Assembly: GCA_035079385.1 (NCBI GenBank)
Contig: JAVHKY010000005.1
Span: forward strand, 558,001 to 622,000
Direction: 5' to 3'
DNA: 64,000 bases
From: Aspidiotus rigidus
Taxonomy: Eukaryota > Arthropoda > Insecta > Hemiptera > Diaspididae
Shown in pieces: positions 35,111 through 46,995 of this stretch. Both the position numbers and the translations under genes were made by a program. The stretch's first letter is position 1, and each line of letters starts with the position of its first letter. Under the pieces are notes generated by a model that saw only the letters and a list, made by a program, of their open reading frames with translations, had not been told where the DNA came from and ran no database searches.

Positions 35111-35160
35111 TCAGACAGAGAACAAAGCGCGGTACATGTACCGCGCTTTGCCCTGTCTGA
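35111..35160. repeat. strong hairpin with 26-bp perfect palindrome
   Basis: AAAGCGCGGTACATGTACCG continues to CGCTTT at 35149 as a perfect palindrome (35124-35149). Flanking TCAGACAG (35111) and CTGTCTGA (35153) also pair, giving a 50-base hairpin of high GC content in AT-rich DNA. Confidence 0.95.
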
Positions 35161-35989
35161 TTTTTTATTTTAAAACGTTAATAACTTGCTTTGTAGTTGA
35201 TCAATCTTAACAAGACAGAGTTTAAAAAATTGAGAATTGTTTACTCATTCCATATATTTATGAACTTTTTCCCCGCGGAATCAAATACTGTTTGCAAATC
35301 AATGATTAACATGTTTTTCAACGATTTTTCCATAAGAGCCTGTATAAAACTCGGCCCGTATTTTTGGTCATCGCGACGTTGCCAGATTTAATATTCCGGC
35401 CTGATACTAGAGACGGCCATGCTCAAACTACCTTCATTGCTGATTGGGATACTAATGTACGCTAGGTAGCACTACCTAGAATCGCCTTCTCCTCTGATGG
35501 CCGCTTTATGAATCAAATTAGTTTTTTCATTTATTGATTCTCTTTGAGGGTGATAACAATTTTTGTGGGATATTCGGATTTAAAATTAGAGTTTCAAAGG
35601 TTGGCACCCTGCGTGTTATCGATTACTGAGTGAGTGATTATGATGATTTCACCGTTAGACTACGGCAAAATTTCAACCTTTTTTAATCACTTAAAACTTC
35701 ATTTTAAAAGAAAACTTATCCTACATTCTATTGCACTGTCACTAAAAAATCAAATTATAATCAATTTTACTACGCAGAACTATTTTCCATCATTTTTTGC
35801 CCTCCTGAAGTTGACAGTATTTCTGTTTGAAACTATCCACAATTCTTCACTCGATTTCACCCATGCAGGTAATTTTGCAGCGCCATCTAGTGCAGGTTTA
35901 AACACCAATAATGTTCTAATGTGATGATACTGATGAATTCCTTTCATATCAATTAGATTATGATTTATGACAAGGTATCTAAATAGTCA
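35161..35989. other. no gene recognised
   Basis: Contains a small perfect hairpin CTAGGTAG-CA-CTACCTAG (35462-35479) and GCGCCATCTAGTG at 35880-35892, which resembles an insect CTCF-type site. Confidence 0.3.
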
Positions 35990-36129
35990 ACTGGACCCTA
36001 TTTAGCCAAACCCAACCAAGCGACATGATAACAATCTAGAGAAATGCTCCTTTACTATAAGCGGAGATTCTCCTTTTCACCAGATCGTTATCATGTCGCT
36101 TGGTTAGGTTTGGCTACATAGGGTCCAAC
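35990..36129. mobile_element. 140-bp MITE with about 45-bp inverted repeats
   Basis: CTGGACCCTATTTAGCCAAA, CCCAACCAAGCGACATGATA, AC at the left pairs with 36083-36127 with about four mismatches. The centre (GAGAAATGCTCC ... GGAGATTCTC) also pairs, so nearly the whole element can fold. Target duplication not clear. Confidence 0.85.
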
Positions 36130-37511
36130 TACGTATTATTAGCAAATTACTGAGTATGATCCTACAGATAAACTTTTATTAATAGGCAAGTAATACTCAT
36201 GTAAATTGTTTTTCAAAATTGTGTTGTCTTGTTGATGCTTCTGTGACTTATGACTGCAGTTTTTGATTTGATATCATTCATGAATATTAATCTTGCAGAA
36301 AATTAATTTCAATGTTGTTACTGATAGAATCAGCTTTATATAATTATTCAAATGTAATATACTTTGGTACAATGGAATCACTTTGGTTAACTAGTTCAAT
36401 ACGCAAGGGTACGCTACCATAAGATTGTGTGCTAGTTGAAATGTAGATACCTTGACCAGGAATATTGATTCTTTTGTGAAAATTAGAAGAGTTGAATTCA
36501 TTCTGCGCTAAATTTCCAATAGCAGGTAAATGGCATTCGCAGAATTTTCAACTATGAAAAATGTAAAATTTTTGTCGTTTTTGTGGTATGCTGCACAGTG
36601 TAATGGCTAGAAATCGTAGTTTCTTCCGCTTTTGACAAACCTGGCAAGTCACCATGACTCTACCCGAATCTTAGTTCTAAATGTTTACATTTTCTACCGG
36701 GGGGGGGGGGGGGGAAGATTGGTATAGAAAAATTCGTCTCATTGACATGAATATTTTCTACTACTCGCGCTGTCTCACTTGTTTTCTTCAATACTTCTTG
36801 TGTCTATGGAAGCTTTCAGTGTCATATTTACTACAAACATCTTTGGAGCGAAAAAAAAAAATGTATGTAATTCACAAATTATTTAATCGTCAGAAATAGT
36901 GATAGAAACATAGAAGAATAAGCGTTATAATTAACTCCAAATTTAATTATGTAGCTAGATTCAGGAATACGTACACTAATCTAAACCTTAATCGTTTCTT
37001 CGTGCTTAGTAACCGCACACTAGCACCGGTTTCATCAAAATAAATAATTATTGGTTATCTGAAACAGACAATAAACGAGCCGCTAGCCTGCGCGACGCGA
37101 CGTTTATGTAAATATTAAGTAAGTTAAATTGCCTACTCGGTTTGCCTTGAAAATATGTATGCGTTTTTCGTACATAATCTTGACTTCGGAGCGGTACCGT
37201 TTTGAAACAAAATAATATAAGCAACGGAAATTCGATTATACTAACAAATCGGAAGAACTGGTTGAAAAGTCGTGCATCGTAAAATATCTGCGGCGTCCAT
37301 TCAGAACAACCGGACGAGCGATATTGTGCAATTTTTTCTACGGATAAAAGTCAGAGAGATTGGAATTAATTCGGCCTTCAGAGTAGGGGAAATTTGACTT
37401 TAAAGCTAGTATACATATGGGAATAGAGATATTCAAAAAATGTTGTTGGTCGGCTAAATTTAAGTATAACGAGAAGCAAAGAATGAACGAAAGAAGCAAC
37501 GTGTCATCATG
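36130..37511. other. no gene; G16 homopolymer
   Basis: A run of 16 G at 36699-36714 preceded by CC. The remainder is AT-rich without recognised content. Confidence 0.5.
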
Positions 37512-37541
37512 ATAATAATAATAATAATAATAATAATAATT
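37512..37541. repeat. (ATA)10 microsatellite
   Basis: Thirty bases of uninterrupted ATA/TAA trinucleotide. Confidence 0.95.
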
Positions 37542-38979
37542 TATTGATTTGCAACAAATCCTCATGAGTCAGACAGTCATGTGTACCCAATAGGAGGAAA
37601 TCTTAAAGATCAACTATTCTGGAGGAAAATTATCATTTATTTAAAAAATTCACCTTATTCAGTCGTTAAAATACATATCAACTTTAAACGAACAAGCAGA
37701 TTTAGCAAACCGGGTTGGAAAAGGAACTTCAATTATTATTTATTCTTTTTTCGCAAAAATTTCGCGACGATTCGCGTCTGCAGGTGATGATCAATCTTGG
37801 TGATGATAAAATGAGAATAACATACCGATTCAATTAGGTACATAAGAAAAATAGAAATAATTATGGGCTGTAAAATTATACGAAAAAAGTCTATTCTACA
37901 AATGAGGGGTTATAAAAACCGAGAACCTAAATCGAGCAGGGAAACTAAAACGAACAGAATTCAATTTTCCAGCATGAAAAAACGAGTAAGGTGTTGTGCA
38001 GAATTTTTATACGCTTTCGTATACAAATTTTGTCGCTAGAATTATTGGTGCAGTTGATTTACCTAATATAACAGCGGATGGTCGAACAATTAGTGTTATA
38101 ATTTCTTTTCGCTTACGACATTCTCTATGGGGTATCAACTTATGCGTCTTTAAATTCTAATTGAACATGCCTTCTCAAATAACCAGTTGATATTAATATT
38201 TGAAAATTGATAAATTTATAATGCCGGTATCATTTGTAATTAACGTGAACAGAAGGCTTTATAAAATGCTCCCAACTGTGAATACGTGTAAAACATCGTG
38301 CATTAAACGAAGGAACGAATCGATTCTTAAAAATGTTACGTCTCATTGCATTATCTGGAACGATGTAAGAATAAACTGTTAGGATTCAGGTGTTCCTCGA
38401 ATTAAATAGGTATTATATTCAGCTGGATTTCATATTTTTTGTAAAAAATTTATAAAACTTTGTGAAAAATAGTGAAAGCGATAAATTGAAAGTGTTGAAA
38501 ATTTAAATTTGTCATCAAATATCAGTTACCATCTTACGTATACTGATGTGTAGAATTTGTGAACCACTAGGAATAACAGTGTAGTATGGGTAGAATTTTT
38601 CGACGAGGGAAGAGGGAAGGAATTTTTTCTTTTCAGTAAATGAGACTTCTCAATGACTTTTGAGGAAAAAAACTTCATGACAGACGACGTCATTACCAAA
38701 AACAAATAACTGAAATGCCATATAAGACAACCATTTGAGGGGAGGAAAAAATTGAATAAAATTGTCTTCTTTCTATGACTACTTCGCAAGCAGTTACTAA
38801 GCCATAATTTATCAGACTCTACAAGAACCTACTTACTTTGCATTTCTAACTTCTTTGATGGTTCAGATGCTGTAGACAATATTGAAGCCGATGTTTTGCC
38901 AATCCTTAACAAAATGCTTAATCGTATGATTTCTTGATCGTGAACCATATTATAGAAGAAAGAGAGATTCTGAGGTGGG
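37542..38979. other. AT-rich DNA, no gene seen
   Basis: No recognised content over about 1.4 kb. Confidence 0.4.
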
Positions 38980-39290
38980 AGAATTAGAGAAATTTCGAAT
39001 TACAAGATCTATGCTATGACAGGGAGGAAACTTGAAATATTTTCGACTTTCGCGATATATATTATGATGCCTGAGGGAGTTGAGAATTTTTTAATTACAA
39101 GCTATTTTATGATAGAGTGAACTTGGAATATTTTCTGCTTTCAGCCTTTGTATGGTGGATGAGAGACTTTGAAAATTTCGAATTACGAGATGTATAATAT
39201 GATAGGTTGTAAACTTGGGAAAATTTAGAATTTAGAGCTTTATAAAATAGGTGAACTTATATTTTCGACCCTCGAATTATTATACGTGTA
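38980..39290. repeat. decayed minisatellite, about 6 units
   Basis: AAATTTCGAATTACAAGATC, TATGACAGGGAGGAAACTTG, ATATATTATGATGCCTGAGG and similar words follow the order of the 45-bp unit in inverted orientation. Spacing is still near 45-50 bp but identity is low. It abuts the integrase pseudogene on its 3' side. Confidence 0.6.
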
Positions 39291-39429
39291 TATGTTAGCG
39301 TAAAAGTGTGATATACGTGATTTCATGAAATGACTAGGCGAAGTGTCAAATAAATACTACGACTAGCAAAAGTATTTAATTCAATTTGGGTTACAAATTT
39401 GACCTAGATTTTGCACAAACTGATCACAG

Positions 39430-40003
39430 GCTTCATGAAATAATGAAGACTGTCCTCAAAAGTATTAAAAACTGTATCAAGTCATCTTGGTAATAAAAAA
39501 CAAATTTATACTCCCCATCTGGCTGGGTCTGAAGATCTATCAAATCCAGTTAGTATCGACTGTGCTGCTGAAAAACATGGATTTAAGGATAGTATTTTGT
39601 TTGAGCCACTCTTCCTTTGCGCTCAAACCTCGCAATACTGCACAAATTATGTGACTTGCTGGCTCGTCACGTTCTTGTAATGCGTCTTCAGTTCATGGTT
39701 CATCCGGTTGCATCCCCCATGACTAACTTCGACATGAGTGGAATGCAACATTTTGAATAGATCTTCAGTATTGACGTAATATTTCATAATACTCGTTGGC
39801 GTACTCATTGGAACAATAAGTTTCTCGATACCTTTAATCTGTACCATGTCATAATGCTTTAACAACTAATAGTCCTCTGATACCTTCTTATCACGACACT
39901 TCACAAGTTTCACTTTTTTGATCAAATTTTTATATTTCGCGGTCGACAACACATTAATTTTCAAAGGCACCGTCCTCAATAAACAATAAAATTTATCTTT
40001 CAT
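39430..40003 (-). pseudogene. integrase pseudogene, KRAB-A-domain-containing-2-like
   Basis: The minus strand reads from a Met at 40001-40003: MKDKFYCLLRTVPL, an in-frame TAG at 39866-39868, then LLKHYDMVQIKGIEKLIVP, YYVNTEDLFKMLHSTH and a zinc-binding segment HVEVSHGGCNRMNHELKTHY. This matches my memory of the H2C2 integrase zinc-binding region in KRAB-A domain-containing protein 2-like proteins, which derive from a retroelement integrase. Further on, in another frame, EYKFVFYYQDDLIQF near 39480-39530 fits the start of the rve catalytic core. At least one stop and two frameshifts kill it. It ends about 140 bp short of decayed minisatellite. Whether it is a domesticated-gene pseudogene or a mobile element copy cannot be told here. 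Confidence 0.75.
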
Positions 40004-41305
40004 TTTGGCAATCTTTTCAGAATTACACACTTTCAGCCATGATTACGTGGACAACAAGTTCGGACTACAACTGCACCTGTGTCGTATGAGTAACGACAAG
40101 GTACTCATAAGAGGCCACTCTTATTTGAATGTTATACATGTCCTGACCTGCTTTCGTCATTCTATACAGTAGCTACTTCAGTGCCTCAACACATTTACCA
40201 GCAATATACTATGAAATGACTTGATTTTGGCCAGTCACTTTATAAAGGGTGGGATTTTTTCGCACGAAATGAAAAGTCAGAAATCAAGTGAAAAAAAAAA
40301 AACTTTAGGCGGTTGAGAATAATTTTACGAAAAAAAAAAAAAAATTGAATAAGAAAAATGATAGGCCTACGTGAACATAAAAGAACTACATTAAACGAAA
40401 AAACAAAAAACAAAAAAATCACGAAAAATTAAATTCCTTGACCAAAAAATTAAGGCATAGTAAAGAAAGCATATAATTATGAAATAAATTAAAAAACCAA
40501 AAAATTCTAATAATGAAAATTTATTTGTTGAATGATATTGCCCAGCCTGCCGCATTTCCTTTTTCGCCGAGTGGTATCCTTTTTGCTTCAGGTGGCAAAA
40601 AAAGCAACCTCAACCGAATGCATGACCCTACCAGATGTTGTTTCAATATGCAATTTACCAGTCAGTTTCTGTTTTAGTAGACGATATACCCTGATGAAAA
40701 GGAGTCCAATCCATTTTGAGTTACTCACGATGAACTGATAGTCAGCGGAGAAGTTTTGCAGCTCAAAATGAGGAATGAGTGTATACATATAAGTATTTTT
40801 CAAGTCCAGAAATATGCCAACTTTTCAACAGTATGCGTCAAGACTGAAGATATGATTGCTACGAGTTCAAACGGATATCTCTGAGGAGCCTATTGTGTGT
40901 GCCTCAAGATTGCACTACATACTAAAAAAGCACCCTCACCGTATTCTTCGCGGTAAGCCTGCATGAAAACAAATCTCAATTTTTTTTTTTTTTTTTCGTC
41001 AGAATAATGCTGAAAATTTCTTGTATTTTTTTTTTCAGGGGAACATTCGAAATTTCGTGTATTGTACTTTCGTTACCCCTACTTATACTATTTTTGGTGG
41101 TTCAAACGCCTTTTTGTTTTCGTGCAGTTTTATATTCCCCTTTCATAAAATTACGTTTTCCACACTTTTACGCTGTATATAAGATAGGTAATATAGAAAA
41201 GATTCAAATAAATCCCATCATGCACTTTCAACAGAAATCCTATGAAATAGCTTCTCAGCACTCTTCATTCAACTTCAATAGAAAACATATACCTAATTTT
41301 CTTTT
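40004..41305. other. no gene recognised
   Basis: AT-rich with A- and T-runs (40985-40996 and others). A minus-strand ORF at 40588-40803 and a plus-strand ORF at 41007-41435 show no known motif. Confidence 0.35.
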
Positions 41306-41702
41306 AACAGAGAACCTGTTTTATGGGGGGAGAGGTAATTCGGAAAAAATCCGGGAAAACGCGGGGTCTGGAAAAATTTCAAATATCGAGCTATACCTAT
41401 ATGATAGGGGGGGCTTGAAGAATTTCGAACTATAATTATATAGGTAATTATGATGAGATAGGGACGTAAAAAAATTTGTTTTGACTTTTGAGCTAAACAT
41501 GGTGGGATAGGGTATTGGAAAAATTTCGAATATGAAGCTATATCTGATAGAGGGAAACTTGGAAAAATATGGACTTTCAAGCTTCAACTCCCAAGATGGT
41601 AAAGAACGAAGGTTATTCTTCACTTAGAAAAAGTATAAACAAAGAAACTCTCATAAAATAGGTACCCTGTTTGCCTCGATTAACGCAGTTAATGAAGGCA
41701 AC
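41306..41702 (-). mobile_element. minisatellite-core element, short copy
   Basis: In reverse orientation: 3' module AACAGAGAACCTGTTTTATG with GGGGGG at 41306, about four diverged minisatellite units (41370-41590), and the 5' module reading CATAAAATAGGTACCCTG, TTGCCTCGATTAACGCAGTT at 41652-41702. The order of modules matches E2. The GC-rich block is absent or reduced to AACGCGGGGTC. No clear target duplication. Confidence 0.75.
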
Positions 41703-44087
41703 CCCGAACAGCTGACAAAGTGGGCTGCGAATTTTTTTTCGTTATTTTTTTTTTTTTCATTTCCTTTTTAGTAACAGCAGACTAATATTATTGAAATAAA
41801 GGCTCGCTCCCAAAATATTCAAAAATTCCGATGAAAAATGCGAAAGTTTCTGGAGAAAATGGAAAGAATTTAAAAGCTCAAAGTAAACGAATTCGAGTAA
41901 AAATACAGATCTTCTTTGGTATTTAGCCAGTCTTTTTTTTTTTTTTTTTTATTTCCCTGCGAAAGATGCTTGCAAATTACTTTCATACAAGTTACTTAAA
42001 TGAAGCGATAAAAAAAAACTTCTTGTTAATTGTTGAAGACTTACCTACTTATTCTTAGGTGTAATTTAAATTTTCTTACGTTGTAATAGGCAATTTAGTA
42101 CTTTTTTTTCTTCTTCTTATTTTTCTCTTTCCTTTATCACCTGCGTCTAATAAAAATTGAAAATATCAACGTTACGTAGCTCTCCACCCATTGAAGAATG
42201 GCGTTATACACTATTGGTAAGTTATACCCCACCGTATCAATACTCATTAATGCCACGCCTAAGCGCGGTGAGTTGTACTTTTCATTTGCGTATACACATC
42301 AGTAATAATTTTTTCGACTGTTGCTGTTGAGGAGTGCGCATCGCTAGTAACTAGTTTCGAAGACCGCGGATATTTTTCGACTTATCGTTTGACTCTAGAT
42401 ACCGAAATTTGTCTTCGAGCTTGTATTTTATAATTGATTTTCGTCTCTCCAACTTTATAATACACAAAGCTAAAGCTATAATATACGTGCGTCAATCCGA
42501 ACGAAGTAACGATATACTTGCTTATATAGTGTGCAAAAATTTTAATTAAATTTGTTCATTTGGAACAGCATTAGAATAACGTACCTATATTTATAGCGAT
42601 CACAATGGTAATTATAAATCAACTAAAAAAAGTTATGCCACGATGGAAAGGCAATTTGACGTAGTCTTTTCAAAAACGATTCTAAAATTGGAAAAAAAAA
42701 ATAAAATATGTACCTATATTAATTTTTACACTTAAACAAGAATCATGTCTACTTTGAAACATCTTAATCATTTTACCGTGGTAAATACATAGTATATCAC
42801 TGCTATGAAATGAAAAAGGTCAGGCGAGTCTTGCGCAGAATAATACCGCTTTATTGATGGAAATATGTTTTCATAAGCTATCTAAGATTTCAGCTTTTGT
42901 GCATTTTTTTGAATAGGTCATTCTCGAACTCGATATTGCGTACCTTAGAAGATTTACCAATGATTAATAATATTTTATAAAATTAAACATAGGTAATAGT
43001 GAACAAACGAATCGAAAACTAAAAGAAAATTAATCTGAGGTACATTAATTCGAAATTAGGTGTCATTATCTTATCACTATCGATTGTGAGAATCACGTTA
43101 GTGAGTGTAACTCGAAAGATGTCCTCATTTGCTGAAGTAAATAATGATGGGAAACTATTCGAAAATGGGAATTTTACGATACAATTTATCTGTATATTTG
43201 TACATATGTTCGCAAAGTATGTTTTTCCACATTAAAACGAGGTTTTGGAACTATATACTTATTAAAAGAAAGTTGATACGCCACGATATGGGTAGCAAAT
43301 GAAGAAGAGGAGAGCAATCTTCGGACGAAGATTCAGAAATCCTGCTCGTAGCTTCCGGCCAATTTATCTAATTTAAATAGCCTTGCGATAACTGCCAGGT
43401 GTTCATAAACTTGAGAGTTGACAAGATATTTAGACTTCGAAAGTATTTTTCAGTAACCGTATAGCTTCTTCAGAATCAGGAACGATGTGAAAACTGAATG
43501 ATCTTATTGAATATATTTGAGGTTTTAGATGTGAAATTGCTAAATAAAGGAAAGTCACGTGTAGGTACTGTATGAGAAAACCTGTTCAATGCGAGGAAAT
43601 GTCTATCCATATCTTGTGACCTTCGGACTTGAGGAAAAAACCCGCAGATCAATTGATGGAAATAAGTGAGGTATATATGGAACCTTTTCTATGAGAGGTA
43701 TTTGCTGATTCAAATAAGAAAGATGATAAAGAAAGAAAGCTTAGTTTGCACGATAGAGTCAACTTGAAATAAGGGATTTTTCGATCTAAGTATGTAGTCG
43801 ATTATTTTCTAACTATCGATTTTTCAAAAATTAAAGCTCCTCTCAATGGAAACTATCAGCAAAATGGTGCTCCTAGCTTACACTCACTATCGAAACAAGT
43901 TAAAGTTTAATCTACTCCTACGCCTGTAGGCGTTATTCGGGAGACCCTCCAAGGAGGATGGCTTACAAGTCTTCCATTCACTCAAAGAAGGATTTTGTCA
44001 GTATTCTAGGCAATAAGAGACCTTACTTTGCTCTCAATAAAATAGTGGCAACCCCTGACGGAGACCAGAGATCCGACCAGGGTGCAT
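41703..44087. other. AT-rich DNA, no gene seen
   Basis: About 2.4 kb with T-runs and no recognised coding or repeat content. Confidence 0.4.
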
Positions 44088-44366
44088 CTACTCTGACGCA
44101 ATGATTCCGTAAACTACGGACGTCGCTTCAGAACCTTCGACGGGAGCCGGCACATCACCTTCCAGAAGACGACCTCGATTATATTTTCCACGCCTGACAA
44201 ACCGGCCTTTGTCAATTAAAATTGGGTTGTCATCAGTGCCTTTATCTTCATCTGCCCTAAGAACGTCCCCATCACGACACATGACCACCGTCTTGCTCTC
44301 CCTCCTAATTCTGCAGTCATTGCAACCGATACTTCTATTACTAACAGTGAAACATCGATGAAGCAA
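44088..44366 (-). CDS. unknown ORF, possible exon
   Basis: A 92-codon minus-strand frame with balanced composition reads SIGCNDCRIRRES, VVMCRDGDVLRADEDKG, KGRFVRRGKYNRGRLLEG. A donor-like GGAAG|GTGATG lies inside near 44160 and an acceptor-like TGTTAG at 44347-44352. It has paired Cys residues and a basic Gly-Arg stretch, but I recognise no family. It lies 150 bp downstream of the stop of the exon set at 44520-44971, so it would belong to another transcript or an alternative ending. Confidence 0.25.
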   Translation of the reverse strand: MLHRCFTVSNRSIGCNDCRIRRESKTVVMCRDGDVLRADEDKGTDDNPILIDKGRFVRRGKYNRGRLLEGDVPAPVEGSEATSVVYGIIASE

Positions 44367-44519
44367 TAGCGAAATTATTCCGAGTCTTACTAGCGTATCA
44401 GTAAAATATTTTCAAATCCCGCCTGTATTTAGGCTATTATTTCAAGTCTTACTTTGCGTACACTTGAATCTATCTAACGTATCAGTCGAATTTTTTTTAG
44501 CTCCCCCCCCCCCCTACAA

Positions 44520-44971
44520 TCATGCATTTAGTGCATGTTTGGTGAGATGTTTGCGAGCCCCCTGTTCACACTGCATAAAATTACAGGAAGAATCTCGGTA
44601 AGACACTATAACCTGAGCCCAATTTACCTTTATAGGTACACAAATGGTAAGAAAAGCTGTAAGCATAGGAAAAATCACTGCCGTCATCACTGTAAATATT
44701 GCTACAACTGTATCATATTGACGTACAAAAGTGGCAGGCTTGAAATAGTATCCAAGAACGTTTATTTTGTTCGCACGAACCAAGATCAAAGCCTGTTAGG
44801 GGTTCAGTATACAATCTATTAAATCATTCGTCTACTTGCGCGGTATCACTGCCTATGCCTTCATCGGAACAGTTTGGAATGTACTGATGAAAGTTATTGG
44901 AGGATTACGAGCTTGGATACTTCTATCTCATTCGTTCCAGGCATATCTGTTCTGTTGGATTCAATCCTGGA
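44520..44971 (-). CDS. three-exon C-terminus of an unknown membrane protein
   Basis: Three minus-strand segments fit a spliced model with all introns in phase 0. Exon A is 44921-44971 (17 codons, SRIESNRTDMPGTNEIE), with acceptor GTTTGCAG and donor GAA|GTATCC. Exon B is 44628-44792 (55 codons), with acceptor CCCCTAACAG and donor AAAG|GTAAAT. It contains NVLGYYFKPATFVRQYD, then a single membrane-length hydrophobic run VVAIFTVMTAVIFPMLTAF. Exon C is 44520-44570 (CEQGARKHLTKHALNA, stop), after a 57-bp intron ending in ATTTTATGCAG. Insect introns of this size are common. A strong donor (GAGAAAG|GTAAGTAT) at 45160 may mark a further upstream exon. The pattern suggests the end of a transmembrane protein, but I do not recognise it, and each exon is short enough to arise by chance. 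Confidence 0.35.
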
Positions 44972-45353
44972 CTGCAAACGAGCCTCTGAAATCGTATAAT
45001 TTCAACTTTTTTTAAAGAATTATACGCCAAAGCATCTGGCTTTCCCTCGACAAACTACAGAAGTCTTCTGTTCTTACCAAAGTATTCGTGATGTCTCAGA
45101 TTCAACGCAGAAATCCGATTCAAGATTACTAGCTCGGTGACTTGGGAAAATATACTTACCTTTCTCCCTAAAGTAGAACCACCGAACAATTCGACCTTCG
45201 AAAAAATTCAATGAGCGTCACTCAGTGTCTTCTTATGTATAAGCAAACCAAGCAGACATACTTTCGACTCTGCTGTCGGGCAAATCTAAACTTAATTCTT
45301 CAAAATGAGTTTTGTGGGTTACGAGAAATATTTAAAAAGTATGAAAAAATATA
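44972..45353. other. possible upstream intron and exon region
   Basis: Holds the donor-like site at 45151-45160 (minus strand). Nothing else recognised. Confidence 0.25.
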
Positions 45354-45581
45354 ACGGCTTCCTTATTGTTGAACGAGGATCGCAGAGAACTTGTTCCGTG
45401 GGTCAGACTGGTTTTTGTCTTGAGAATTCAAAGTCCTCCTGCTGTCATATATTATGGTTCAAAAGTCAAAATTTTTCCAAGTCCAAATCCTTTATCAAGG
45501 TGGATCAGTTTTCACCGGACATTGTACGGCACACGACGCAGGGGAAATTTTTCGAAAACCTCATAGAACAGGTTCCCTGTT
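45354..45581 (+). mobile_element. minisatellite-core element, minimal copy
   Basis: ACGGCTTCCTTATTGTTGAA, CGAGGATCGCAGAGAACTTG, TTGAGAATTCAAAG, a single minisatellite unit (TCATATATTATGG, GTCAAAATTTTTCCAAGTCC), a GC-rich remnant (CGGCACACGACGCAGG) and CATAGAACAGGTTCCCTGTT ending at 45581. All modules occur in canonical order in 228 bp. It shows what the element looks like before core expansion. Confidence 0.8.
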
Positions 45582-46995
45582 AAAATCATTAAACGCGGAC
45601 AAAATTTCTGACTTAAACTTCAGGGGAACTCAAGCCCAAAAAGCAAGTAAGTTTTCAGAGAAAATGACGTTATTTTGTGATCATAAACGATTCAAAGGCG
45701 TGCGATAGTAAATTACTCATTCGAGGGTTATAGACTCTAATTTTTAATCTTCGTGATCTGGACCGAGTAGGTCAATATACGATGATGACGTAAAAAACTC
45801 ACAAGAGTTTGGTATCTTCTGCATGGAGAAGCATATGAAAATAATATAAGCACATACGTTGACATCAGAAATAATACGACACGATATTTTGAAATTTGTT
45901 GGTATGCATCTAATATATTTACCACCCATAAGATTATATTCAGTACATAGGTCTATTTGAGCGAGTATAAAATGCAATTATTGTTCGAATTTTATCGGAA
46001 ACTTTTAAATTGTCATTTTTATTTTTTTTCAACAATGACAGTTTTTTGCCATCAGTCAAAGAAATTTACCCGACATGAAAATAAGTACGGCAAATAAGTA
46101 TATTCTTCTCGTAGATTTGAATCTTTTAAAAGTAAATAAGTAAAATAGGTATAATTCATTGACCACTCGGGCGCGAATACAGACCCGTTTGTCGGACAGT
46201 TGTAGAAACAAAAACCAATTTGTTTACAACTGTAATGAAGATATCTAATTGTCAACGTGCCAAATCAAGTGATCAACAATGCACAACCGGTTCGTGATGA
46301 TAAATACGTATCGAATATTGTCATCGTAAGCCGCGGGAGATGAAACAAACACAATTTATCGAACAATACAAACGAATACCAGGAACCGAACTGAAGAATC
46401 GGAAATGTTGACAGTTGATGCTGATGTGATATAGTAATCATTTATTTAAGGATTACATCTGGATCCTACCTATGTCAAACGTTAAACTATCTGTTGTGGG
46501 AATTCATTAATCATAGGGTAAAATACCGTATACCGAAATAAAAATAAATAACTCTATTTGTGAAGCAGGCGAGTTTCGCGAAATTCAATGGAACAAAGTT
46601 TCTACAGGTACGTATCTATTAAGTATTTGTCGAATTGTGACCTGGCACGAGAAAACAAGCCTATATTGCTGGTTGACTTGAATTTGCGTGTTTGTGAGTG
46701 TTTCGCATCGGTATAGTAATTATATTCACACATACGCAAGTTATAAACTACAAGAGCACTATTTTGACAATACAGGTCACGATTGAAAAATAATTTCAAC
46801 GAATACGACTAGAAAAACTATAAATCTTATTATTGGCAACCATACTAAATTTTTATTACTTTATGTTAACTGCATTATGGATTACTTCAAAAATTCTTCG
46901 TTATCGCATTTTTTTTTTCCTTTTTTGTCATCATAATTGGGAAGCTTATAAAGCTGAAGTGGTAAATACAAGCTTTTTTTTTTATCAAGTACGCC
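45582..46995. other. AT-rich DNA, no gene seen
   Basis: No recognised coding or repeat content. Confidence 0.4.

Noticed and set aside
40588..40803. Possible copia-type RT segment on the minus strand
   Set aside because: Phrases looked vaguely similar, but none of the RT catalytic motifs is present.
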